This document shows positions 34,322 to 44,160 of a stretch of DNA of 64,000 bases, in pieces. Source of the stretch: Apodemus sylvaticus (taxonomy: Eukaryota > Chordata > Mammalia > Rodentia > Muridae); NCBI RefSeq assembly GCF_947179515.1, contig NC_067495.1, positions 84,802,160 to 84,866,159 on the forward strand. The letters are read 5' to 3'. The stretch's first letter is position 1, and every line of letters begins with the position of its first letter. The notes below the pieces were generated by a model that searched no databases, was not told the origin of the DNA, and saw only the letters and a program-made list of their open reading frames with translations. The position numbers and the translations under genes were made by a program.

Positions 34322-35444
34322 TTAAAATTGTGTGGTTATCTTCTTTTGGGTTTGATGAATGAAGCTTAATATCCTGATTTTTAGGCTATAGTTGCCCTCT
34401 GTGTAATGGTGTTTTCCCCATATTATCCTTTGTAGGGCTGGGTTTGTGGAAAGATATTGTGTAAATTTGGTTTTGTCATGGAATATCTTGGTTTCTCCAT
34501 CTATAGTGATTGAGAGTTTCGCTGGGTATAGTAGTCTTGGCTGGCATTTGTGTTCTCTTATAATCTGCATGAGCTCCACCCAGGATCTTCTAGCTTTCAT
34601 GGTCTCTGGTGAGAAGTCTGGTGTAATTCTGATAGGTCTTCCTTTACATGTTACTTGCCCTTTTTCTCTTACTGCCCTAAGTATTCCCTCTTTGTTTAGT
34701 ACATTTGGGGTTTTGATTATTATGTGATGGGAGGTATTTCTGTTCTGGTCCAGGCTGTTTAGAGTTCTGTAGGTGTCTTGTATATTCATGGGCAACTCTC
34801 TCTTTAGGTTAGGGAAGTTTTCTTCCATAATTCTTTTGAAGATATTTTCTGGCCCTTTAAGTTGTAAATCTTCACTCTCATCAATGCCTATAATCCTTAG
34901 ATTTGGCTTTCTCATTGTGTCCTGGATTTCCTGGATATTTTGGGTTACAAGCTTTTTGCATTTTGCATTTTCTTTGACTGTTGAGTCCATGGTTTCTATG
35001 GTATCTTCAGCATCTGAGATTCTTTCTTCTATCTCTTGTATTCTGTTGTTGATATTTGCATCTATGGTCCCTGATTTCCTCCCAAGGTTTTCTATCTCCA
35101 AAGTTGTCTCCCTTTGTGCTTTCTTAGTTGTTTCTACTTCTGTTTTCAGATCCTGGAAGTTTTTGCTCAGTTCTGTTATTTGCTTGTTTGTGTTTTCCCC
35201 TAATTCTTTGAGAGATTTTTGTTTTTCCTCTTTCATGACTTCTGCCTGTTGATCAAAGTTCTCTCTTGTATTTCTTTAAGTGATTTTTGCATTTCGTCCT
35301 TATTGGCTACAAACTTCTGACCCATATTGTCCTGAATTTCTTTAAGTGATTTTTGTGTTTCCCTTGTAAGGGCTTCTAGCTCTTGATCATTTTTCTCCTG
35401 AATTTCTTTAAGAGATTTATTTATGTCCTTCATGTGTTCCTCTA
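34322..35444 (-). pseudogene. L1 ORF1, C-terminal part (interrupted)
   Basis: Open for 304 codons at 35236-34322, covering the end of the coiled coil, the RNA-recognition-like domain and the C-terminal domain (REKGQVTCKGRPIRITPDFS). It is frameshifted near 35240 from the upstream coiled-coil segment (35451-35233). The N-terminal codons lie beyond the inserted plus-strand L1, at 42349-42488. Confidence 0.88.
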
Positions 35445-35455
35445 ACAGCATCCTT
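35445..35455. repeat. Left target-site duplication of the plus-strand L1
   Basis: ACAGCATCCTT here is repeated at 42338-42348. Joining the flanks restores the ORF1 sequence of the minus-strand L1, which confirms the insertion boundaries. Confidence 0.93.
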
Positions 35456-36640
35456 GGGCAGCGGCAGCAGTGGCTGCTCCAGCTGAAAGGCCATCAGCAG
35501 TGGAACCAAGGCGTCACAGGGACCAGTTAGGCCCTGCGCCCACGACCACTGACCTTCGCTGACCAGCCGGGCAGCAAGCAGCTGCAGTTGTGTGGCGCCT
35601 TTCCTGCACGGAGGCCACTTCAGAACTCGGCCTCCCACCAGTCAGGAGAGGAGCATCCATCTTGGTTCAGTACTCCAGGAATCGGACAGACTGAGGTACA
35701 CAAACATAATCCGAGGCCAACACCGCGGTGGTCTGAGCCCAACGGGCGTTGGCCTGCACCCAGGCCCTGGGCGGGTCGGGGGGCCATCGGGGTGCCAACC
35801 CAGCCAGGAGGTTTTTTGCCCAGGCCTGCGAGCACTCCGCCGCCATTTTGCCTGCAGGACAACAGAGAGCTCAGGCGGGCAGACCTGTAACAGGCATAGC
35901 CTAAGGCTAACAAAGCGGGGGTCCAGGCCCCAAAAGGCACAGGACTGACCCCAAGAACTGGGCGGCTTGGTGGGCCATCTGTGAGTCAACCCGCCCAGGT
36001 GATTGTTAGCAAAGCAGACTCTCCCGGTGCTTTCAGGGAGCGCGGGCGCGCACGCCCGCCATCCTAGTCACCTGGCAAACCCAATTAACAGTCATAGCCC
36101 TAGGGGAACTTTGCTCGGACCTTGGCCTCCCAGGCTTTTGCCTGGACTCAGGGACTGGGCGGCCAGGCTAACCTTGTGTGCGACAGCCCCGTTGGCAGAT
36201 CGGCTGCCCAGCGGAGTGAGCGGAACACAGGGGAGGTCACAGTAGCATACACCGTCGGCACTCCCTGGGAGTGCACACGGGCTCCATCTGCTCCACAGAC
36301 ACAATCTGGGGCAAGGCCTCAGGCAGAAGCCCTTAGCTCTACTCTCTCCGCTTCCGGATCCAGATCAGTCTGGGCGGCAGCATTACATCTCCAAGTCCTG
36401 CAAGTGGCTAGCTGGGCTTCCGGGCGGCCAGCTGGGAGAAGTCAGTGTGCTCCAGTGAATCCAGCGGGCCCCAGTGGGAGCCTTCGGGTGCCTGCTTTGG
36501 GATCTGAACAGCCTGGGCAGCAGCACACTGTCTACAAGCAGTGCAGGAGGTAAGCTGTGCACCAGAGGCCAACTGGGAAGGGGCAGCTTGCACTGGTGAG
36601 TCCAGCACTGACAAGATAAACTAACACCAGTGAGATCTAG
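35456..36640 (+). promoter_or_regulatory. L1 5' UTR with tandem monomers (internal promoter)
   Basis: GC- and CpG-rich, unlike everything around it. The landmark GGGCGG(G/C) recurs at 35769, 35960 and 36157 (spacing 191 and 197), each time followed by related sequence, marking about 2.5 tandem monomers. In mouse L1s such monomers are the RNA polymerase II promoter. A unique linker from about 36350 leads to ORF1. Open frames of up to 143 codons in this block are by-products of high GC. Confidence 0.8.
35840..35850 (-). promoter_or_regulatory. YY1-like motif in L1 monomer
   Basis: CCGCCATTTTG is the complement of the YY1 consensus (AANATGGCGGC type). YY1 sites position transcription starts in L1 promoters. 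The next monomer has only CCCGCCATCC at about 36055-36063, a weaker version. Whether YY1 binds here is inference. Confidence 0.5.
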
Positions 36641-37912
36641 ATGGCAAAAGGCAAACGCAGGAACGTCACTAACAGAAATCAAGGCAATATGGCAACATCT
36701 GAACCCAATTCTCCTCTACCAACATGTCCTGGATACCCCATCACACCAGTAAAACAAGATTTGGATTTAAAATCACTGGTCATGATGCTGGTACAGGAAC
36801 ACATGAAGGTCATACATAAAGAAATTCAGGAGAAAATGGATCAAAAGTTAGAAGCCCTTGCAAGGGAAACACAAAAATCATTGAAAGAAATCCAGGAGAA
36901 TACAAAAGCCAACAAGGAGGAAATGCAAAAAACACTTAAAGAAATACAGGAGAACTTTGCTCAACAGGCTGAGGTCATGAAAGACGAAACACAAAAATCT
37001 CTTAAAGAAATACAGGAGAACTTTGGTCAACAGGCTGAGCTCATGAAAGAGGAAACACAAAAATCTCTTAAAGAATTACAGGAAAACACAAACATGCAAG
37101 TGAAGGAGCTAAGCAAAACCATCCAGGATCTAAAATCAGAAGTAGAAACAACTAAGAAAACTCAAAGGGAGACAACTTTGGAGATAGAAAGCCTTGGGAA
37201 GAAATCAGGGGACAGAGATACAAATATCAACAACAGAATACAAGAGATAGAAGAAAGAATCTCAGATGCTGAAGATTCCATAGAAACCATGGACTCAACA
37301 GTTAAAGAAAATGCAAAATGCAAAAAGCTTGTAACCCAAAATATCCAGGAAATCCAGGACACAATGAGAAGACCAAACCTAAGGATTATAGGCATAGATG
37401 AGAGTGAAGATTTACAACTTAAAGGGCCAGCAAATATCTTCAATAAAATTATGGAAGAAAACTTCCCTAACCTAAAGAGAGAGATGCCCATGAATATACA
37501 AGAAGCCTACAGAACTCCAAACAGACTGGACCAGAACAGAAATACTTCCCGTCACATAATAATCAAAACACCAAATGTTCTAAACAAAGAAAGAATACTA
37601 AAGGCAGTAAGAGAAAAAGGCCAAGTAACATATAAAGGAAGACCTATCAGAATCACAGCAGACTTTTCATCTGAGACTATGAAGGCTAGAAGGTCCTGGG
37701 CAGATCTCATGCAGACTCTAAGAGAACACAAATGCCAACCAAAACTACTATATCCAGCAAAACTCTCAATCACCATAGATGGAGAAACTAAGATATTTCA
37801 TGACAAAACCAAGTTTACCCAATATCTATCCACAAACCCAGCCCTAAAAAGGATAATAGGAGGACAACACCAATACAAGGAGGGAAACTTCACCCTGGAA
37901 AAAGCAAGATAG
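36641..37912 (+). CDS. L1 ORF1 protein, intact, 423 aa
   Basis: ORF1p is the L1 RNA-binding chaperone: it trimerises by a coiled coil, coats L1 RNA and forms the cytoplasmic ribonucleoprotein. The start at 36641 (MAKGKRRNVTNRNQ) matches the N-terminus of the other ORF1 here (MAKGKHRNIINRNQ at 42488). A basic, proline-containing head (about residues 1-50) is followed by a long coiled coil (about 55-215), an RNA-recognition-like domain (about 230-330) and the C-terminal domain with YKGRPIRITADFS. Mouse ORF1p is usually near 360-370 residues. The excess lies in the coiled coil, where a 22-residue unit (ENFAQQAEVMKDETQKSLKEIQ, with its neighbour) is present twice in tandem at 36950-37081. There is no frameshift or stop. 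ORF2 starts 60 bases after the stop codon. Expression would depend on the monomer promoter, normally methylated. Confidence 0.93.
   Translation: MAKGKRRNVTNRNQGNMATSEPNSPLPTCPGYPITPVKQDLDLKSLVMMLVQEHMKVIHKEIQEKMDQKLEALARETQKSLKEIQENTKANKEEMQKTLKEIQENFAQQAEVMKDETQKSLKEIQENFGQQAELMKEETQKSLKELQENTNMQVKELSKTIQDLKSEVETTKKTQRETTLEIESLGKKSGDRDTNINNRIQEIEERISDAEDSIETMDSTVKENAKCKKLVTQNIQEIQDTMRRPNLRIIGIDESEDLQLKGPANIFNKIMEENFPNLKREMPMNIQEAYRTPNRLDQNRNTSRHIIIKTPNVLNKERILKAVREKGQVTYKGRPIRITADFSSETMKARRSWADLMQTLREHKCQPKLLYPAKLSITIDGETKIFHDKTKFTQYLSTNPALKRIIGGQHQYKEGNFTLEKAR
36950..37081 (+). repeat. Two tandem 66-bp units in ORF1 coiled coil
   Basis: Units 36950-37015 and 37016-37081 differ at only a few bases. 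Each codes 22 residues, about three heptads, so the coiled coil lengthens without a frame change. Shorter, more diverged relatives of the unit precede it (from about 36840). Confidence 0.92.
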
Positions 37913-39151
37913 TAACCTTTCATCAAACCCAAAAGAAGTTAAGCATTCAAATTTAAAAAATAACGTCAAAAATGATAGGAAGTAACAATCACTATTCCTT
38001 AATATCTCTTAACATCAATGGACTTAATGCCCCAATAAAAAGACACAGACTAACTGAATGGATACGTAAACAGGACCCTACATTTTGCTGCTTACAGGAA
38101 ACACACCTCAGGGTCAAAGACAAACACTACCTTAGAGTAAAAGGCTGGAAGACAATTTTACAAGCAAATGGTCTCAGGAAACAAGCTGGAGTAGCCATTT
38201 TAATATCAGATAAAATTGACTTTCAACCCAAAGTCATCAAAAGAGACCCTGAGGGACACTTCTTGCTGGTCAAAGGAAAAATACAAAAAGAAGAACTGTC
38301 AATCCTGAACATCTATGCCCCAAATGCAAGGGCACCCACTTTCGTAAAAGAAACTTTATTAAAACTAAAAGCACACATTGCACCTAACACAATAATTGTG
38401 GGTGACTTCAACACTGCACTTTCGTCAATGGACCGATCAGGAAAACAGAAACTAAACAGGGACACAATGAAACTAATTGAAGCTTTGGACCAATTAGATT
38501 TAACAGATATATAGAGAACATTCTATCCTAAAACAAAAGAATATACCTTTTTCTCAGCACCTCATGGTACCTTCTCCAAAATCGACCATATAATTGGTCA
38601 CAAGACAGACCTCAACAAATATAAGAAGATAGAACTAATCCCATGCCTCCTATCTGATCACTATGGAGTAAAAGTGGTCTTCAATAGCAACAGAAACAAC
38701 AGAAAGCCCACATACACGTGGAAACTGAACAATACTCTACTCAATGATACCTTGGTCAAGGAAGAAATAAAGAAAGAAATTAAAGACTTTTTAGAACACA
38801 ATGAAAATGAAAACACAACATACCCAAATCTATGGGACACAATGAAAGCAGTGCTAAGAGGAATACTCATTGCCCTGAGTGCTTCCAAAAAGAAAATGGA
38901 GAGAGCATACATTACCAGCTTAATGACACACCTGAAAGCCCTGGAACAAAAAGAAGCTATTTCGCCCAGGAGGAGTAGAAGGCAGGAAATCATCAAACTC
39001 AGGGCCGAAATCAATCAAGTAGAAACAAAGAGAACCATACAAAAAATCAACAATACCAGGAGCTGGTTCTTTGAGAAAATCAACAAGATAGATAAACCCT
39101 TAGCCAGAATGACCAAAGGGCACAGAGAAAGTATCCAAATTAACAAACTTA

Positions 39152-39165
39152 GAAATGAAAAGGGA
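39152..39165. repeat. Left target-site duplication of the retrocopy
   Basis: GAAATGAAAAGGGA, repeated at 39351-39364. Joining the two flanks restores the ORF2 sequence found in the other L1s. Confidence 0.92.
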
Positions 39166-39350
39166 CCCCATCACTGATTCTACATACCATCGAATTGACA
39201 ACCAATGTTATCCATCACATTTAATCCATTCATTTAGAATATTCTATCAAAATGTGATTCTGAAGCTAGATCTCAGACTTTCTATACTTTATTGTATCAT
39301 TTCATGGAATACAATTAAAATAAAGAATAAACAATATAAAAAAAAAAAAA
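39166..39350 (+). pseudogene. 5'-truncated retrocopy of an unidentified transcript 3' end
   Basis: 185 bases unrelated to L1, starting CCCCATCACTGATTC and ending in 13 A. AATAAA lies at 39319-39324, about 14 bases before the tail, with a second at 39326-39331. It is AT-rich like a 3' UTR and has a 14-base target duplication. These are the marks of an mRNA copied and inserted by L1 machinery. I do not recognise the source gene. It has no coding potential. Confidence 0.88.
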
Positions 39351-40731
39351 GAAATGAAAAGGGAGATATAACAACGGAAACTGAGGAAATCCAAAAAATC
39401 ATCAGATCCTACTACAAGAGCCTATACTCAACACAACTGGAGAATCTGGAGGAAATGGACAATTTCCTTGACAGATATCAAATACCAAAATTAAATCAGG
39501 ACCTACTAGACCATCTAAACAGTCCCATAATGCCTAAAGAAATAGAAGGAGTCATAGAAAGTCTTCCAACCAAAAAAACCACATGACCAGATGGTTTCAG
39601 TGCAGAATTCTATCAGAACTTCAAAGAAGAGTTAACACCAATACTCTTCAAACTATTCCACAAAATAGAAACAGAAGGAACACTACCCAATTCCTTCTAC
39701 GAAGCCACAAATACCCTGATACCAAAGCCACACAAAGATCCAACAAAGAAAGAGAACTTCAGAACAATTTCCCTTATGAACATCGATGCAAAAATATTCA
39801 ATAAAATTCAAGCCAACCGAATCCAAGAACACATCAAAACGATCATCCACCATGATCAAGTAGGCTTTATCCCGGGAATGCAGGGTTGGTTCAATATACA
39901 GAAATCCATCAATGCAATCCACTACATAAACAAACTCAAAGAATAAAACCACATGGTCATTTCATTGGATACTGAAAAAGAATTTGACAAAATTCAGCAT
40001 CCTTTCATGCTTAAAGTCTTGGAGAGAACATGAATTCAAGGCCCATACCTAAACATAGTAAAAGCAATATACAGCAAACCGGTAGCCAGCATCAAACTAA
40101 ATGGAGAGAAACTTGAAGCAATCCCACTGAAATCAGGGACCAGACAAGGCTGCCCCCTTTCTCCTTATCTTTTCAATATTGTACTTGAGGTACTAGCTCG
40201 GGCAATTCGACAACATAAGGAGGTCAAAGGGATACAAATTGGAAAGGAAGAAGTCAAACTTTCATTATTTGCAGACGACATGATAGTCTACCTAAGTGAC
40301 CCAAAAAACTCCACTAGAGAGCTCCTACAGCTGATAAACAACTTCAGCAAAGTGGCAGGTTTTCAAATCAACTGAAGCAAATCAGTGGCCTTCCTATACT
40401 CAAAGGATAAGCAGGCTGAGAAAGAAATTAGGGAAATGACCCTCTTCACAATAGCCACAAACAGTATAAAGTATCTTGGGGTGACTCTTACCAAACATGT
40501 GAAAGACCTGTATGACCAGAACTTCAAGACTCTGAAGAAGGAAATGGAAGAAGACCTCAAAAAATGGGAAAACCTCCCATGCTCATGGATCGGTAGAATC
40601 AATATAGTTAAAATGGCCATTTTGCCAAAAGCAATATACAGATTCAATGCAATACCCATCAAAATCCCAACTCAATTCTTCACAGAGATAGAAAGAGCTA
40701 TTATCAAATTCATCTGGAACAACAAAAAACC

Positions 40732-40773
40732 CAGGATAGCTAAAACTATTCTCAGGATAGCTAAAACTATTCT
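40732..40773 (+). repeat. 21-bp tandem duplication in L1 ORF2
   Basis: CAGGATAGCTAAAACTATTCT occurs twice in a row (40732-40752, 40753-40773). It adds seven codons without a frame change. The other L1s here have it once. Confidence 0.95.
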
Positions 40774-42307
40774 CAGCAACAAAAGAAATTCTGGGGGAAT
40801 CAGTATCCCTGACCTCAAGCAATACTACAGAGCAATAGTGTTAAAAACTGCATGGTATTGGTACAGTGACAGGCAGGAGGATCAATGGAACAGGATTGAA
40901 GATCCAGAAATGAACCCACACACCTATGGCCACTTGATCCTCGACAAAGAGGCTGAAAACATCCAATGGAAAAAAGATAGCCTTTTCAACAAATGGTGCT
41001 GGTTCAACTGGAGGTCAGCATGCAGAAGAATGCGAATTGATCCATCCTTGTCTCCTTGTACTAAGCTCAAATCCAAATGGATCAAGGACCTCCACATAAA
41101 GCCAGACACTCTGAAGCTAATAGAAAAGAAACTGGGGAAGACCCTTGAGGACATCGGTACAGGGAGAAAGTTTCTGAACAGAACACCAATAGCGTATGCT
41201 CTAAGAGCAAGAATTGACAAATGGGACCTCATAAAATTACAAAGTTTCTGTAAGGCAAAGGACACCATCAAGAGGACAAATCGGCAACCAACAAATTGGG
41301 AAAAGATCTTCACCAATCCTACATCAGATAGAGGGCTAATATCCAATATATATAAAGAACTCAAGAAGTTAGACTCCAGAAAACCAAACAACCCTATTAA
41401 AAAATGGGGTACAGAGTTAAACAAAGAATTCTCACCTGAAGAACTTCGGATGGCGGGGAAGCATCTTAAAAAATGCTCAACGTCATTAGTCATTAGGGAA
41501 ATGCAAATCAAAACAACCCTAAGATTTCATCTTACACCAGTCAGAATGGCTAAGATTAAAAATTCAGGAGACAGCAGGTGTTGGAGAGGGTGTGGAGAAA
41601 GAGGAACACTCCTCCACTGCTGGTGGGGTTGCAAATTGGTACAACCACTCTGGAAATCAGTCTGGCGGTTCCTCCGAAAACTGGGCACCTTACTTCCAGA
41701 AGATCCTGCTATACCACTCCTGGGCATATACCCAGAAGACTCCCCACCATGTAATAAGGATACTTGTTCTACTATGTTCATAGCAGCCCTATTTGTAATT
41801 GCCAGATGCTGGAAAGAACCCAGGTATCCCTCAACAGAAGAGTGGATGCAAAAAATGTGGTATATCTACACAATGGAGTACTATTCAGCCATTAGAAACA
41901 ATGAATTCATGAAATTCTTAGGCAAATGGATGGAGCTAGAGAATATCATACTAAGTGAGGTAACCCAGACTCAAAAGGTGAATCATGGTATGCACTCACT
42001 AATAAGTGGATATTAACCTAGAAAACTGGAATACCCAAAACATAATCCACACATCAAATGAGGTACAAGAAGAAAGGAGGAGTGGCCCCTGGTTCTGGAA
42101 AGACTCAGTGAAACAGTATTCAGCAAAACCAGAACGGGGAAGTGGGAAGGGGTGGGTGGGAGGACAGGGGAAGAGAAGGGGACTTTCGGGGAGTGGGGGG
42201 GCTAGAAAAGGGGAAATCATTTGAAATGTAAATAAATTACATCGAATAATTAAAAAAAATGCTATATAAAAATAAAAAGTAAAAAGTAAAACAAACAAAC
42301 AAACAAA

Positions 42308-42337
<30 letters not shown>

Positions 42338-42339
<2 letters not shown>

Positions 42340-42348
42340 AGCATCCTT
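42338..42348. repeat. Right target-site duplication of the plus-strand L1
   Basis: ACAGCATCCTT, identical to 35445-35455, directly after the A tail. Confidence 0.93.
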
Positions 42349-43480
42349 ACCTGTGCTTTTAAATCCAAATCTTGTTTTTCTGGTGTGTTGGGGTATCCAG
42401 GACTTGCTATTGTTGGAGAATTGGGTTCAGATGCTGTCATATTGCTTTGGTTTCTGTTAATAATGTTCCTATGCTTCCCTTTAGCCATCTAGTTCTCACT
42501 GGTGTTAGATGGTCTTATTGTCACTGGCTGGTGCTTCAACCTATTGTGGACCTTTAGGGCTATTTCTGCGACACTGGATGACTGGGTTTCCTCTGGCACA
42601 GATTACTGATGTGCTGCCTTCCTCTTTTGTGCCTTTGGAGCCCTGCAGAGTCTTGCCTCAAGAAATGTTCTACTTGAGTTTTCAAGATGAACCAGGTGTT
42701 TTCAGACTGCTCTGCCATGGAGCAAAGATGGTGTGTGGGTATGTCACTCCCTCTGTAGATTCTCATGAAGGATACAGGCCCCACGACTGCCCGGCTTGCA
42801 GATAAACCTACTGTTTTCTCAGGTTCTGAGTGCAGGCAGACCCCTGGAGATTTGCACCCCCAGAGATCTTAAGCTCAGGATATTACAGCACCTAGTGATG
42901 TTTTTCTGCCCTGGAAGGCCATGAAGATGGCCACGGGGAGTTTCTCCCTCTGCTGTTCTCTGACAAGGATACAGTCCTCACATCATACCAGCTAGGAGAT
43001 GAACCACCTCTGAGCTCAGGTCCTGGGCGGAGGCAAACCTCAGACCATATTCACTGCCTGCTGGGGCAGAAAAGCTTCACTAAGTGCTGTATCACCCCAA
43101 GCTATAGATCTCTGGGGGTGCAAACCACCTGCACTCAGGAACTGAGCACATAGGTGGTTTTTCTGCCAGTCCACTGGGCATGGGGGCCTGTGTCCCGCCT
43201 AGAGACCAGCAGAGGGAGAGAATCCCCATGGCCATATGTGCAGCCTGCTGGGGCAGAAGAGCATCACTAGGTATTCTATCATCTGAGCTTTAGATCTCTG
43301 GGGATGCAAACTGCCAGGGGTATGCCTGCACTCAGGAACTGAGCACATAGGCAGTTTATCTGCCAGACCTCTGGGTGTGGAGCCTGTGTCCTGCCTGGAG
43401 ACCAGCAGAGGGAGAGAATCCCCGTGGCCATATTCGCTGCTGGCCGGGGCAGAAGAATTTCATAAGTTAAACCAAAGTTT
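42349..43480 (-). mobile_element. Minus-strand L1, 5' piece: ORF1 start and monomer 5' UTR
   Basis: Continuation of the L1 at 30491-35444. ORF1 starts at 42488 (MAKGKHRNIINRNQSNMTA) and its first 46 codons or so lie here. Upstream is a 5' UTR in which the blocks GCCTGCTGGGGCAGAA (43056, 43243) and AGACCAGCAGAGGGAGAGAA (43203, 43399) recur at 187-196 bases, so it too has tandem monomers. The sequence differs from the promoter of the inner L1. The 5' edge near 43480 is approximate because no target duplication was found. Confidence 0.82.
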
Positions 43481-44160
43481 TTCTAATTTTGAGGCTGGTG
43501 GCCTGTTAAAAAGCAGCTTTTTCTCCAGCTGTGTTTGACTCCTACATAAGAATGTGAGACACCTTAAATTATCCCCCTCTGTGTAATCTGTGACTGGCAG
43601 GACTGCCAGCAGATAGTTTTTTTTTTTTTTTTACAATTTTTTTTCAACATAAAACATAAAAACAACAAACGAACAAAAAAAAAAAGCCAATCAAAACAAT
43701 TGACACACATATGGACAGGTTTTGGTGCACCAAAGACAGACAACAGACAGAGAGGGAACTTGATGTCCCAAAGAGATCAAAGTATCTTAACCAGGACTAA
43801 GGAGATCTCCAGTAGGTTACAGAGAGGAAACAGGACGTCTCCCATTTTCCTCTCCTCCCCAGGAGAGTTTTGAAATAGTTTTTAACCATTTTTCTTTTTG
43901 AAACCATGTCCTACACATGGAAAAACTGCTTTTCTGGAACCTGATCTTACTCTCAATTAAGGTTTAACACGGGGGAAGGGGTGCCTAGGCGAACACACAC
44001 ACAGACATGGTATATAATAAAGTTTATTCAGAACTGAGGATGAAAGGTATTGGGGTAGTGGAGACAGAGAAATGTAGAGAGAGAGTGTAGATAAGTAGAG
44101 ACTGGCCATGACCATGTGGAGAGAGGTGGTAGGGGAGGAGAGCCCAGGAATTTTTTTGCG
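43481..44160. other. Unidentified segment, perhaps ERV-derived
   Basis: Lies between the L1 5' end and recognisable gag sequence. It contains a 16-base T run (43617-43632), a possible complement of a retroelement tail, and an AATAAAG in GTATATAATAAAGTTTATT near 44010-44030. No frame has recognisable domains. It could hold further degenerate ERV internal sequence. Confidence 0.35.

Larger units (their letters stand above)
30491..35444 (-). mobile_element. Minus-strand L1 with both ORFs, main piece
   Basis: The T-run at 30491-30497 is the complement of its tail. The 3' UTR extends to about 30738, ORF2 to 34307, and ORF1 from 34322. It is interrupted within ORF1 at 35445 by the plus-strand L1 and resumes at 42349. 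ORF2 has an internal deletion near 31541 (about 300 bases relative to 11420-11690), a 64-base T run at 31726-31789 and several frame breaks. The 3' part is almost identical to the copies at 1200 and 41518, so the element is young. Confidence 0.93.
37972..42016 (+). pseudogene. L1 ORF2 (endonuclease / reverse transcriptase), five stops and an insertion
   Basis: Start MIGSNNHYSLISLNINGLN at 37972. Endonuclease landmarks QETHL and VGDFNTALSSMD are present, then a stop at 38512-38514 after about 180 codons. The frame otherwise holds except for a 199-base insertion (retrocopy plus duplication, 39166-39364) that shifts it by one. Further in-frame stops are at 39584, 39944, 40031 and 40373. The reverse transcriptase motif Phe-Ala-Asp-Asp is intact near 40270-40281. 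The last 543 codons (40385-42016) are open and include the cysteine knuckle. A 21-base in-frame duplication lies at 40732-40773. No active enzyme can be made. Confidence 0.93.
35456..42337 (+). mobile_element. Full-length plus-strand L1 nested in another L1
   Basis: A complete element of 6.9 kb: monomer-bearing 5' UTR (35456-36640), intact ORF1 (36641-37912), ORF2 (37972-42016) with stops and an inserted retrocopy, 3' UTR (42017-42240) and an A-rich tail ending in about 30 A. The 11-base duplication ACAGCATCCTT flanks it. Before the final A run the tail holds TGCTATATAAAAATAAAAAG and CAAA repeats, so it is heterogeneous. ORF2 damage means it cannot move by itself, though ORF1 could still be expressed. 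Confidence 0.95.

Noticed and set aside
34773..35252. 159-codon plus-strand frame, membrane-protein-like
   Set aside because: Antisense shadow of L1 ORF1; its hydrophobic look comes from complementing Glu/Lys-rich coiled-coil codons.
35588..36682. Several overlapping open frames up to 143 codons on both strands
   Set aside because: They lie in the GC-rich L1 5' UTR, where stop codons are rare. No frame continues beyond the monomers.
41600..42000. Possible segmental duplication shared by 1200, 30740-31230 and 41520
   Set aside because: Similarity stops at L1 boundaries, and the 1200 and 41520 copies have their own target duplications, so these are separate L1 insertions.
40385..42016. 543-codon frame as an independent gene
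   Set aside because: It is the C-terminal part of L1 ORF2 downstream of a stop at 40373; there is no separate promoter or start.
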